DNA of 14,707 nucleotides from JAGNZR01 sp051648485 (GTDB taxonomy: Bacteria > Fusobacteriota > Fusobacteriia > Fusobacteriales > Fusobacteriaceae), in assembly GCA_051648485.1 (NCBI GenBank), contig JBOFFH010000026.1:1-14707 (forward strand), in the 5' to 3' direction. Shown in pieces: positions 1-6,873 of the stretch. Within the stretch, counting starts at the first letter, position 1. Every line of letters starts with the position of its first letter. Made by a program: the position numbers and the translations under genes. The notes under the pieces are model-generated. The model saw only the letters and a program-made list of their open reading frames with translations, had not been told where the DNA came from and did no database searches.

Positions 1-20
1 ATAATTAAAAAATTAAATTT

Positions 21-58
21 AAAACCTTGATACTGAAATTTTAGTATTAAGGTTTTTT
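21..58 (+). terminator. Rho-independent terminator of an upstream gene
   Basis: A 14-bp stem (21-34 with 43-56, one G-T pair) closes an 8-base loop and ends in a run of T (53-58). It presumably ends a plus-strand gene lying before the window. The A-rich 5' flank means it could also act on the minus strand. Confidence 0.8.
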
Positions 59-88
59 CAATTAATCATTTATTTACTTTTTTAATTG

Positions 89-97
89 TGTTATACT
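89..97 (+). promoter_or_regulatory. Extended -10 promoter of the 110-residue protein gene
   Basis: TG at 89-90, one base, then TATACT at 92-97 form an extended -10 element. The -35 region 17 bases upstream (TTTATT, 69-74) is weak, as is usual for extended -10 promoters. It lies 26 bases before the start codon, which has the ribosome binding site GGAGGA at 115-120. Confidence 0.55.
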
Positions 98-123
98 AAA
101 AAGAAAAAAGACATGGAGGAAAT

Positions 124-456
124 ATGAAAAAAGTAAATCGTGAATTTTTTAAAGAAAGAGGAGATGAGTTTATAGCCTCTTTAGGTAAATTTTATGTCAA
201 GTTCAATCCGGAAAATTTAGAAATTATTTCTAAAGAAGATTTAGGTATGATAGAAGAAAAACAAAATAAAGAGGTAAAATCAGTATATAGAGTTTTAGAA
301 CATGGATTTTATAAAATATTGGAAGATAAATACTCTATAACTATAATTAAAGATGATAATAAAGTTGTAAATATGATATTTAGTGATTTAGAAGAAAATG
401 ATGAGATAGAAAACTTAATAGAGCAGGAGACAATAGAAGGTTGGAAAGCTAGGTAA
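124..456 (+). CDS. Unrecognised 110-residue protein
   Basis: I do not recognise this family. The protein is small, charged and probably soluble. It has no signal peptide, membrane segment or cysteine, and it has an acidic stretch near the C-terminus (about residues 88-103, rich in Glu, Asp and Asn). Alternating hydrophobic and charged residues in 50-90 suggest a small alpha/beta fold. The start is supported by GGAGGA at 115-120, three bases before ATG, and by an extended -10 promoter just upstream. It is a single-gene unit: a terminator precedes it at 21-58 and another follows at 461-500, where it converges on a purine permease gene. Nothing in the context points to a function. The clean promoter, ribosome binding site and terminator argue that the gene is real. 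Confidence 0.8.
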   Translation: MKKVNREFFKERGDEFIASLGKFYVKFNPENLEIISKEDLGMIEEKQNKEVKSVYRVLEHGFYKILEDKYSITIIKDDNKVVNMIFSDLEENDEIENLIEQETIEGWKAR

Positions 457-460
457 AAAA

Positions 461-500
461 TAAAACTGAAGGGTTGCCATCTGGCAACCCTTCAGTTTTA
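461..500. terminator. Bidirectional terminator between convergent genes
   Basis: A near-perfect 19-bp stem (461-479 with 482-500) has only two bases between the arms, and it has A-rich and T-rich ends, so it works for both strands. It ends the 110-residue protein gene (+) and the NCS2 permease gene (-). The permease stop codon (498-500 on the minus strand) is inside the stem. Confidence 0.9.
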
Positions 501-1832
501 TAAAAGTATAAAGTACCCAATAAGCGGAATACTCAGAAAAATAATAGGAGCATTAAGCTCTCGATATTTTCCAGTTACAATTTTAACTATTACATGAGAA
601 AGAATACCTATACTCATTCCTGTTGCCATGTTATCAGTGAAAACAGTAAACATAATTGTGATAACAGCAGGAACAAACTCAGTCATCTCTTCCATATCTA
701 TATATTTCATACTAGTCATCATAAGAATTCCTATAAAAATAAGTGCTGGTGCCGTAGCAGCAGAAGGAATTATATAAACGATAGGTGTTATAAATATTGT
801 AAGTGCAAAGCAAATCCCAGTAGAGATAGCAGTAAGACCTGTACGACCTCCTTCTTCAACTCCTGCAGCTGATTCAAGGAAAGTTGTAATTGTAGTTGAA
901 CCTAGTATAGCTCCAAAAATGGTAGCAATAGAATCAACTAAAAACGGTTTATCTATTTCAGGAAGATTTCCATCCTCATCTAAAAGATTAGCTTTAGCTG
1001 AAACTCCTAAAAGAGTTCCTAAAGTAGAAAAAAAATCTCCAACAAAGAAAGTGAAAATAAGTGGGAAAAAACTCCACTTTAAAGCTCCCATTATGTCTAG
1101 TTTAAAAGCTATAGGCATAATTGAAGGTGGCATTGAGAAAAAACTTGTAGGAATTTGAGTTATTCCCATAGGGATTCCTAAAAGAGTTGTGACTAAAATT
1201 CCAATAAGTACTCCACCACGAACTTTATTCAAAACAAGTGATATTGTAATAACTAATCCAATAAGAGAAAGTATTGTATTTGGATTTGATAAACTTCCCA
1301 TAGATATTGTTCCATTAGAAATACTCATAATATTTCCATTTTTAAATCCTACCATGGCAATAAAAAATCCAACTGAAACCCCAATAGCAAACTTCAAATT
1401 TTTTGGAATTGCTGTTACTATTATTTCACGAAGTCCAAAGATAGTTAAAAGAAGAAATCCTATTCCAGAAAGAAAAACCATTCCCATACCAACTTCCCAA
1501 GTTACAGCCCCACTTGCTACAAGGGTATAAGCTAAAAAAGCATTACCACCCATGGCTGGTGCCATAGCAAAAGGTCTATTGGTATAAAGCCCCATAGCTA
1601 TTGAAAAAACGGCAGATAAAATAGCAGTAACGATAGTTACAGCTTTAGTATCCATTCCAGCAGCATTCATAAACATGGGTTGAACAATTAAAATGTAAGC
1701 CATGGTCATAAATGTTGTAATTCCAGCAGTGATTTCTGTACTGACTGATGTATGATTTTCACTAAGTTTAAAATAATTGTCTAGGATACTTAGCAATCCC
1801 TTTTTTTGTTGCGGTGTTACGATTTTTTCCAT
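498..1832 (-). CDS. NCS2/AzgA-family purine permease, probably adenine type
   Basis: Integral membrane nucleobase importer of the AzgA-like branch of NCS2 (444 residues, usual length, about 12-14 hydrophobic segments). Family marks seen: ITAGITTFMTMAYIL at 34-48, APAMGGNAF at 91-99, DFFSTLGTL at 266-274 and ESAAGVEEGGRTGLTA at 320-335. The 266-274 motif reads D-F-F-S where the paralogue at 3440-4735 has the commoner D-L-F-D, a difference near the expected substrate site. The start ATG has AGGAGG seven bases upstream. The gene is alone behind its own promoter and a purine riboswitch whose specificity base is U, which suggests adenine as the regulating ligand and possibly the substrate. Purine transport is well supported; the adenine preference is inference from the riboswitch. 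Confidence 0.92.
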   Translation of the reverse strand: MEKIVTPQQKKGLLSILDNYFKLSENHTSVSTEITAGITTFMTMAYILIVQPMFMNAAGMDTKAVTIVTAILSAVFSIAMGLYTNRPFAMAPAMGGNAFLAYTLVASGAVTWEVGMGMVFLSGIGFLLLTIFGLREIIVTAIPKNLKFAIGVSVGFFIAMVGFKNGNIMSISNGTISMGSLSNPNTILSLIGLVITISLVLNKVRGGVLIGILVTTLLGIPMGITQIPTSFFSMPPSIMPIAFKLDIMGALKWSFFPLIFTFFVGDFFSTLGTLLGVSAKANLLDEDGNLPEIDKPFLVDSIATIFGAILGSTTITTFLESAAGVEEGGRTGLTAISTGICFALTIFITPIVYIIPSAATAPALIFIGILMMTSMKYIDMEEMTEFVPAVITIMFTVFTDNMATGMSIGILSHVIVKIVTGKYRELNAPIIFLSIPLIGYFILL

Positions 1833-1841
1833 TTTAAAACC

Positions 1842-1908
1842 TCCTAATAATAAGTCATTTAAGGTGACTTGTAGAAACTCCTGCCCATATTACAGGATTA
1901 TATTAAAA
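1842..1908 (-). promoter_or_regulatory. Purine riboswitch, U74 (adenine-type), translational
   Basis: All parts of the purine aptamer are visible on the minus strand. P1 pairs 1908-1901 with 1849-1842 (two G-U pairs). P2 is CCTGT/GCAGG with loop AATATGG. J2/3 has the conserved GTTTCTAC. P3 is AAGTCA/TGACTT with loop CCTTAAA, so the GG/CC loop-loop contact is possible. J3/1 reads A(1851) T(1850) T(1849), putting T at the base equivalent to 74, the adenine-specific identity in known structures. The 3' strand of P1 contains A-G-G-A (1845-1842) of the Shine-Dalgarno AGGAGG (1845-1840), and no terminator lies before the ATG at 1832. Ligand binding should therefore hide the ribosome binding site. 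Confidence 0.88.
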
Positions 1909-1935
1909 CAAAAGTACAAAAGACTTTTACAGAAT

Positions 1936-1964
1936 ATTGTATAATAGATAATCGAATAAGTCAA
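1936..1964 (-). promoter_or_regulatory. Promoter of the adenine-type permease gene
   Basis: On the minus strand TTGACT (1964-1959), a 17-base spacer and TACAAT (1941-1936) form a strong sigma-70-type promoter. Transcription should start near 1929, about 20 bases before the riboswitch aptamer. Confidence 0.75.
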
Positions 1965-2007
1965 ACTATAATTTAAAAAATGAATAAGTATAATTAATGA
2001 AACCAAT

Positions 2008-2035
2008 AAAAAAAACCAGTGATAAACTGGTTTTT
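2008..2035 (-). terminator. Terminator of the permease-dipeptidase operon
   Basis: A 10-bp stem (2011-2020 with 2026-2035) has a 5-base loop. In the minus direction it runs into eight T (2015-2008). It begins 6 bases after the dipeptidase stop codon. Confidence 0.85.
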
Positions 2036-2040
2036 CAAAA

Positions 2041-3414
2041 TTATAAAGCTAAAAGATTCAATATGGCTTCAACATAGATATCCAATTGTTTATAAATGTT
2101 TTCTACTAAAACTTTTTCATTGGGTTGATGAGGATTTTCTTCAAAACCTGGAAAAGTTCCTCCGAAGGCTACAACATTTTTCATAGCTCTTGCATAAGTT
2201 CCACCACCAGTTGTTTCTGGTTTAGATTGCGTATCACCAGTTACTTTTTGATAAGCTTTAGAAAGAGCAGTGATTAAAGGACTATCAATTTCAAAATAAA
2301 TAGGATCTTTATGGGCTAAAATATCTAATTTAAATTTAGAATCATCAATATTTTTGTTTAAAAGAGTCATAACCTCATCTAAAACTTTAGATATAGGGTA
2401 ACGAATATCTATAGACATTTTAAAATTTTTAGAAGTGTACTCTATAATTCCTATGTTCATAGTTAAAATTCCATAGTTATCAGTTAAATCGACTCCCCAG
2501 TTAGAACCGTCAATAGCAAGACCTATATTTTCCATATAAAATTTAGTAAGTTCAGGAGAAACCTTAGCATTATAAAGGGCATTCATGAGATGAGAAATAG
2601 CATTGATTCCTAAATGAGGATAAGCACCGTGAGCTGATTTTCCATGAACCTCTATAGATAAAATTCCATTTTCTAAAGTAGAAACATATTTTATAGAATT
2701 TTCCTTAAAAGTAGTTTCCATACATTTTTTTACTTCTTCTAAATTTCCATTTTCTATTTTAACAGTAACTCTATCTGCAACCGAATTTCTAGCGGCTCCA
2801 CCTTTTAAAGAGATTATTTTTGAACTTCCTGTTTCTTTTATATTGTTAGAAGATAGTTGAAGTTGAAGAATTCCTTTTTCTCCATGAATTCCAGGAAAAG
2901 AAGCATCTGGAGTAAATCCAACTGTTACAGGTTCAGCATGCTTTACATAGTGAGTCATGCATCCGAATCCAGTTTCTTCATTGGCACCTAAAATTATTCT
3001 AACTCTTTTATTTAGTTTAACTCCTGAATCTACTAAAGCCTTCAGAGCATACATAGCTGTGATGATAGGACCTTTGTCATCTGAAACACCTCTTCCGTAT
3101 AGGTAACCTTCGTGGATCGTTCCAGAGTATGGTGGAAAATCCCATCCTTCGGCTTCAGGAACTACATCGACATGACCTAAAATACCAACGATATCAATTC
3201 CTTCTCCTACTTCAACAAATCCTACATAATTATCTAAATTAGTGGCATTAAATCCAAGTTTTTTTCCTAATGCTAAAGCATTTTCTAAAGCTCTGGCTGG
3301 TCCAGATCCAAAAGGCATTCCAGGTTCTGGGGTTCCTTCTACACTCGGTATTTGAATATTTTCTATAATAGATTTAATAAGTTCTTCGTGGTACTGTTTT
3401 GTATTTATAGACAT
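2041..3414 (-). CDS. pepV: M20-family dipeptidase, PepV/Sapep type
   Basis: Cytoplasmic zinc-dependent dipeptidase that releases amino acids from short peptides (457 residues, close to the usual size of PepV-like enzymes). The M20 metal and catalytic residues are in order: H81 and D83 in GHVDVV, D112/D113 in GVSDDKGP, the catalytic pair E146-E147 in ANEETG, D170 in FTPDAS, H262 in the lid-domain AHGAYP, and H429 in NPHQPNE near the C-terminus. There is no signal peptide. The start has AGGAGG at 3426-3421, six bases before ATG. Only 25 bases separate it from the upstream purine permease and no promoter is visible in the gap, so the two genes are probably co-transcribed under the guanine-type riboswitch. 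The exact substrate range cannot be read from the sequence. Confidence 0.92.
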   Translation of the reverse strand: MSINTKQYHEELIKSIIENIQIPSVEGTPEPGMPFGSGPARALENALALGKKLGFNATNLDNYVGFVEVGEGIDIVGILGHVDVVPEAEGWDFPPYSGTIHEGYLYGRGVSDDKGPIITAMYALKALVDSGVKLNKRVRIILGANEETGFGCMTHYVKHAEPVTVGFTPDASFPGIHGEKGILQLQLSSNNIKETGSSKIISLKGGAARNSVADRVTVKIENGNLEEVKKCMETTFKENSIKYVSTLENGILSIEVHGKSAHGAYPHLGINAISHLMNALYNAKVSPELTKFYMENIGLAIDGSNWGVDLTDNYGILTMNIGIIEYTSKNFKMSIDIRYPISKVLDEVMTLLNKNIDDSKFKLDILAHKDPIYFEIDSPLITALSKAYQKVTGDTQSKPETTGGGTYARAMKNVVAFGGTFPGFEENPHQPNEKVLVENIYKQLDIYVEAILNLLAL

Positions 3415-3439
3415 AATTTCCTCCTAGGGTATTTTATTA

Positions 3440-4735
3440 TTAAACTACTAAACTTAAAATAGACAAGGCACCTATAAAATAAAGAGTTGGATTTATTTTT
3501 TTGTAATCCCCTGTCCCTAAATGAATTACAATATAAGAAATAAATCCTAAAGCTAGTCCGATACTTATACTATAAGTTAATGGCATCATAATTATTGTTA
3601 TAAAAGCTGGAAACATTGTTTTGAAATCTGAAAAATCAAGTTCACAGATATTTCTAAACATATATACCCCCACTATTATAAGAGCTGGAGCAGTTGCATA
3701 AGCTGGAACTACACCTACAATTGGAGTAAAGAAAAGTGCCAATAAAAAAAGCATTGCTGTTACAACTGAAGCCAATCCTGTCCGAGCACCTGCAGCTATT
3801 CCTGCTGCTGTTTCAGAAAGAGTTGTAACTGTACTTGTACCTAAAATTGCACCAAAAATAGTTGAAATAACATCTGTATAAAGCATTTTTCCTAAATCTT
3901 TAACTTTTCCTTTTCTATCTGTAAGACCTATTTCTTTAGAACAAGCAATAAGTGTTCCTAAAGAATCAAATAAATCTACAAACATAAATGAAAATGCAGG
4001 GCCTAACAAAGAAAGTTTCAAAGCACCTAAGATATCCAATTTAAATGCTATTGGGGCTATGCTAGGAGGTAAAGAAATAATAGATTTTGGAATTTCAGCG
4101 TATCCAGTTAACATTCCAACTAATGTAGAAAAAACTATTCCTATTAAAATTCCACCTTTAACTTTTTTTATTTCTAAAATTACAGCTATAAATAATCCAG
4201 AAACACCTATTAAAATTTCTGGAGTAAAAGTAGATATACCAACTAAAGTAGCTGGGTTATGAGTAACTATTCCAAGGGTTTTAAGACCTATAAAGGCTAT
4301 AAAAAGTCCAATTCCACCAGTTACAGATATTTTTAAACAAAGTGGTATAGCGTTGGCTATTTTTTCACGGATTCCTCCTAAAGATAGAATCAGAAAGAAA
4401 ACTCCTGATAAGAAAACTATTCCTAAAGCTGTTTCCCAAGGAACACCACGGCCTATTACTAATGAGTAAGTAAAAAATGCATTAAGTCCCATACCTGGTG
4501 CTAAAGCAAAAGGAACATTGGCAAAAAGACCTGCTAAAAGAGTTCCCATTGCTGCAGAAAGAGTAGTGACTGTAATAAGAGCTCCACGGTCCATTCCAGC
4601 ATCACTCAAAATAGCAGGATTTACAAAAATTATGTAAGCCATTGTCATAAATGTAGTTACTCCACCGATTACTTCTTGTTTCAATGTACTATGTCTTTCT
4701 TTAATTTTAAAATGTCTTTCTAAAATTTTTTTCAT
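3440..4735 (-). CDS. NCS2/AzgA-family purine permease, probably guanine/hypoxanthine type
   Basis: Second AzgA-like nucleobase permease (431 residues, about 12-14 membrane segments). Family motifs: VIGGVTTFMTMAYII at 22-36, APGMGLNAF at 79-87, FVDLFDSLGTL at 252-262 and SETAAGIAAGARTGLAS at 307-323. It is clearly a paralogue of the 498-1832 gene but differs in the two late motifs (Asp257 against Ser; AAGAR against EEGGR). The start has AGGAGG six bases upstream. It is the first gene of an operon with the PepV-type dipeptidase and follows a C-type purine riboswitch with a terminator, so expression should fall when guanine or hypoxanthine is plentiful. Family assignment is firm; substrate choice is inferred from the riboswitch. 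Confidence 0.92.
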   Translation of the reverse strand: MKKILERHFKIKERHSTLKQEVIGGVTTFMTMAYIIFVNPAILSDAGMDRGALITVTTLSAAMGTLLAGLFANVPFALAPGMGLNAFFTYSLVIGRGVPWETALGIVFLSGVFFLILSLGGIREKIANAIPLCLKISVTGGIGLFIAFIGLKTLGIVTHNPATLVGISTFTPEILIGVSGLFIAVILEIKKVKGGILIGIVFSTLVGMLTGYAEIPKSIISLPPSIAPIAFKLDILGALKLSLLGPAFSFMFVDLFDSLGTLIACSKEIGLTDRKGKVKDLGKMLYTDVISTIFGAILGTSTVTTLSETAAGIAAGARTGLASVVTAMLFLLALFFTPIVGVVPAYATAPALIIVGVYMFRNICELDFSDFKTMFPAFITIIMMPLTYSISIGLALGFISYIVIHLGTGDYKKINPTLYFIGALSILSLVV

Positions 4736-4758
4736 ATCAATCCTCCTTTTTAGAAAAT

Positions 4759-4800
4759 AAAAAAGTATAAACTCTATGTATTGGGATAGAATTTATACTT
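4759..4800 (-). terminator. Riboswitch-controlled intrinsic terminator
   Basis: A 15-bp stem (4800-4786 with 4777-4763, one G-T pair) has loop CCCAATAC, followed by six T (4764-4759), between the guanine-type aptamer and the permease start. The competing antiterminator pairs GGG and TAGA (4821-4815) with TCTA and CCC (4790-4783, one bulged T at 4786), and ATACTT (4812-4807) with AAGTAT (4800-4795). P1 of the aptamer uses the same GGG, so P1 and the antiterminator exclude each other. Confidence 0.9.
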
Positions 4801-4817
4801 AAAAAAAAGTATCATCT

Positions 4818-4886
4818 ACCCATAGTAATCTCATTTACGGTGAGACTGTAGAAACTTTTGGACCATATTTCCAAACTTATATGAGC
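4818..4886 (-). promoter_or_regulatory. Purine riboswitch, C74 (guanine-type), transcriptional
   Basis: Complete purine aptamer on the minus strand. P1 is CTCATA/TATGGG (4885-4880 with 4824-4819). P2 is TTTGGA/TCCAAA with loop AATATGG. J2/3 reads AGTTTCTAC. P3 is AGTCTCA/TGAGATT with loop CCGTAAA. J3/1 is A(4826) C(4825) T(4824), so the specificity base is C, the guanine/hypoxanthine identity. Ligand binding should stabilise P1, free the downstream 15-bp terminator and switch off the permease-dipeptidase operon. Confidence 0.93.
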
Positions 4887-4930
4887 GTTATATCAATTTA
4901 TCTGTCTATATTTTATGTATATTAACAATT

Positions 4931-4959
4931 AGTATAATATATGTGCAAATAAAAGTCAA
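4931..4959 (-). promoter_or_regulatory. Promoter of the guanine-type permease-dipeptidase operon
   Basis: On the minus strand TTGACT (4959-4954), a 17-base spacer and TATACT (4936-4931) make a near-consensus promoter. Transcription should begin near 4924, about 38 bases before the aptamer. The gene-free stretch 4736-5046 is thus filled by the terminator, riboswitch, this promoter and the divergent promoter of the small ORF. Confidence 0.85.
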
Positions 4960-4988
4960 GACAAAGAATTTTTTTATGGGGATCATTA

Positions 4989-5017
4989 TTGACTTTTAGC
5001 AAAATTAAAGTTAAATT
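4989..5017 (+). promoter_or_regulatory. Candidate promoter of the 35-codon ORF
   Basis: TTGACT (4989-4994), a 17-base spacer and TAAATT (5012-5017, 4 of 6 matches) face the small ORF. It is divergent from the riboswitch promoter, with about 30 bases between the two -35 elements. Confidence 0.5.
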
Positions 5018-5046
5018 TATATAAGTAGGATTAAAGGAGGATTTTT

Positions 5047-5154
5047 ATGTGTATGTTTTCTAGAGAAATGATAGAAAAGTTAGAAAAGTTAGAAAAACAA
5101 AACGAAGAACATCAAGAAGAAAAACTAGATTTAAAAGAAAATGAAGAAAAATAG
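5047..5154 (+). CDS. Small charged 35-residue protein, probable coiled coil
   Basis: A short ORF that I do not recognise: 35 residues beginning MCMFSREM and continuing as a Glu/Lys/Gln-rich helix. The segment MIEKLEKLEKQ (8-18) has leucine/isoleucine spacing compatible with a short coiled coil, and the gene carries a 9-base tandem repeat there that encodes EKL twice. Support for it being real: a strong ribosome binding site AAAGGAGG (5033-5040) six bases before ATG, a candidate promoter at 4989-5017 and an intrinsic terminator right after the stop (5157-5191). It sits alone between the purine permease operon and the asr operon. Function unknown. The composition is low-complexity, so the ORF could also be a translated leader without a functional product. 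Confidence 0.6.
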   Translation: MCMFSREMIEKLEKLEKQNEEHQEEKLDLKENEEK

Positions 5155-5156
5155 AT

Positions 5157-5191
5157 AAAAAAATGGAGAAAATTTTTTTCTCCATTTTTTT
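5157..5191. terminator. Bidirectional terminator, small ORF and asr operon
   Basis: An A-run, GGAG stem and T-run hairpin (5157-5171 with 5177-5191, 5-base loop) starts two bases after the small ORF stop and ends one base before the stop of the CRP/FNR regulator on the minus strand. Its symmetric A/T flanks let it end transcription from both sides. Confidence 0.85.
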
Positions 5192-5192
5192 A

Positions 5193-5870
5193 TTACTTTT
5201 TATAGAATTTTTTTAAAGCATCACTTTTAACAATAAGCTCTTTGCTATTATAAATTAAACCATAAGAAACTATTCCTTCGTTGATGAGTTTTTTCATACC
5301 TCTAGAGACAGTTTCACGATTGGTTCCGAGCATTTCAGCCAGTAAAGTGTTGTTTATCTTTATACTGAAATTTGTCCATTCACCAAGTGTTTTTCCATAG
5401 TCTTGAGATAATTTCCAAAGTTTAGCAGCTATTTTTTTTTCTATAGAGATAATACTAGAGTTTTTGATTTGTCTGTACAATCTTCTAATTTTTTTACTCA
5501 TTGAGTTTAAAAAAATAGTTCCGAATTCTGGATATTTGAAAATTAAAATTTTAATTTGTTCAACCGGAATAGCAAGAAATTTGCAATGGTCAAATGAATC
5601 GCAACTAATAGAAGATTTAGTTCCATCAATGACCACTTCATTTATAAAGTTTCCTGCACCTATCATATAAATAATTTTTCTTTTTCCATTTAAATTTTCT
5701 CTGTAAAGCACTACATTTCCATGCAATATAAAATAAATTTGATTAATATTTCTGTGTTCTAAAAAAATAATTTGTTTTTTAGAAAATTCAAGAATAGCAG
5801 AAGTTTCCATGATTTCTCTTAAACACTCTTCAGATACTTCATTAAAAATTCGAAATTCTTTTAAATTCAT
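5193..5870 (-). CDS. CRP/FNR-family regulator at the end of the asr operon (HcpR-like candidate)
   Basis: Cytoplasmic DNA-binding regulator of 225 residues. The N-terminal cyclic-nucleotide-binding-like beta barrel spans about 20-105, with the glycine-containing turns at LHGNV (49-53) and MIGAGNF (69-75). A dimerisation helix follows at about 105-140, and a winged helix-turn-helix at about 168-213 with recognition helix TNRETVSRGM (183-192). RETVSR corresponds to the RETVGR helix of E. coli CRP, which reads GTGA. The only cysteines are C16, C90 and C96, so the N-terminal Fe-S motif of FNR is absent. Start: TAGGA seven bases before ATG; just one base separates it from the asrC stop. Being last in the asr operon, it probably controls that operon and hcp through the palindrome at 9519-9534. 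Its signal is unknown. HcpR, a CRP/FNR regulator of hcp in anaerobes, is the closest functional analogue I know. Confidence 0.9.
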   Translation of the reverse strand: MNLKEFRIFNEVSEECLREIMETSAILEFSKKQIIFLEHRNINQIYFILHGNVVLYRENLNGKRKIIYMIGAGNFINEVVIDGTKSSISCDSFDHCKFLAIPVEQIKILIFKYPEFGTIFLNSMSKKIRRLYRQIKNSSIISIEKKIAAKLWKLSQDYGKTLGEWTNFSIKINNTLLAEMLGTNRETVSRGMKKLINEGIVSYGLIYNSKELIVKSDALKKFYKK

Positions 5871-5871
5871 A

Positions 5872-6864
5872 TTAAAGTCCTAGATCATCTTCTGCTCCAG
5901 GATAAGTTATACCATCCCAGAAAATCATTGAACGAACTGAAGCTAAAGAGTTTAAGGTTACATCTTTTAAAGCCCACTTACGATATTCTACAAAACCTGT
6001 TCTATCAACAATATATCCAATATGCTCCTTAGGAAGAGTTTTATTTATATGTTCTTTAACATATTCATAAGTATTTTTGATTATTTTTACAAGACTTTCT
6101 TCGTCAGCCCAAAGAATCCAGTCTTCAGCCAAACGAGGATTTTTCTTTCCTGTTCTTCCCATTATTGCAAATCTATAGTATTTATTTTCATCTCTTGTCC
6201 AAGCAGCACTTGGACAGTTAATGACACATTCTCCACAGCCGATACATTTTTCATGATCTCTTACTACTTTATAGTTTTCAGCACTTAAAGCTCCTGTTGA
6301 AAGTCCTTTACATTTTTTAACACAAGCACCACAAGATACACAACGATAAGTTTCATATTTAGGTAAAGTCATACCAGTAATTCCAAAGTCATGCATACGA
6401 GATTTTATACAATCATTAGGACACCCTGAAAAAGCAATTTTAAAATGAAAATCACTAGGGAAAACTTCTTTTTCTATTTTTTTTGCAAACTCAGTAGTGT
6501 TGTACTGAGCTTTCGGGCAAACTGAATTTCCAATACAAGCTGTAATATTTCTAGTTCCTGCAGCAGGATAACCATTTCCAGCTCCATTAGGTTGGTTTAT
6601 TCCAAAACCATCAATTAAAGGTTGAATTTCTTTATTGATTGCATCGATATCTTTAATGTCGAGTCCTTTAATTTCGAAACCTTGACGAGTCGTAATATGA
6701 ATTTTTCCATTTCCATATTTACCAGCAATTTCTGAAACTTTAAGTAAAAGCTCAGCTGTAATTTCACCACCAGGAACACGAACTCTTAGGGCAGTTTTAT
6801 TTCTTTCTTTAGTAATTCTATATGCATTTTTAGTGAATGATTTTCTTGTTAACTCTAAAGCCAT
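5872..6864 (-). CDS. asrC: Anaerobic sulfite reductase subunit C (siroheme subunit)
   Basis: Catalytic subunit of the cytoplasmic AsrABC complex, which reduces sulfite to sulfide with electrons from NADH (330 residues; the Salmonella protein is of similar size). The siroheme/[4Fe-4S] motif is complete: C110 and C116 (CX5C), then C148 and C152 (CX3C), with the sulfite-reductase half-domain signature HITTRQGFEI at 56-65. An inserted ferredoxin domain carries two [4Fe-4S] motifs: C175, C178, C181, C185 and C207, C210, C213, C217. The start follows AGGAGG (6875-6870) by five bases, and this site overlaps the asrB stop codon, so translation is probably coupled. The order asrA-asrB-asrC is the classic one. 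It needs siroheme, whose early biosynthesis genes lie at 11511 onward. Confidence 0.95.
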   Translation of the reverse strand: MALELTRKSFTKNAYRITKERNKTALRVRVPGGEITAELLLKVSEIAGKYGNGKIHITTRQGFEIKGLDIKDIDAINKEIQPLIDGFGINQPNGAGNGYPAAGTRNITACIGNSVCPKAQYNTTEFAKKIEKEVFPSDFHFKIAFSGCPNDCIKSRMHDFGITGMTLPKYETYRCVSCGACVKKCKGLSTGALSAENYKVVRDHEKCIGCGECVINCPSAAWTRDENKYYRFAIMGRTGKKNPRLAEDWILWADEESLVKIIKNTYEYVKEHINKTLPKEHIGYIVDRTGFVEYRKWALKDVTLNSLASVRSMIFWDGITYPGAEDDLGL

Positions 6865-6873
6865 TTTTTCCTC

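Noticed and set aside
594..1530. Several plus-strand frames of 79-113 codons
   Set aside because: All are antisense to the NCS2 permease, with cysteine- or proline-rich unnatural composition.
5193..5870. FNR-type oxygen-sensing Fe-S cluster in the regulator
   Set aside because: Only C16, C90 and C96 are present, without the clustered N-terminal cysteines of FNR.
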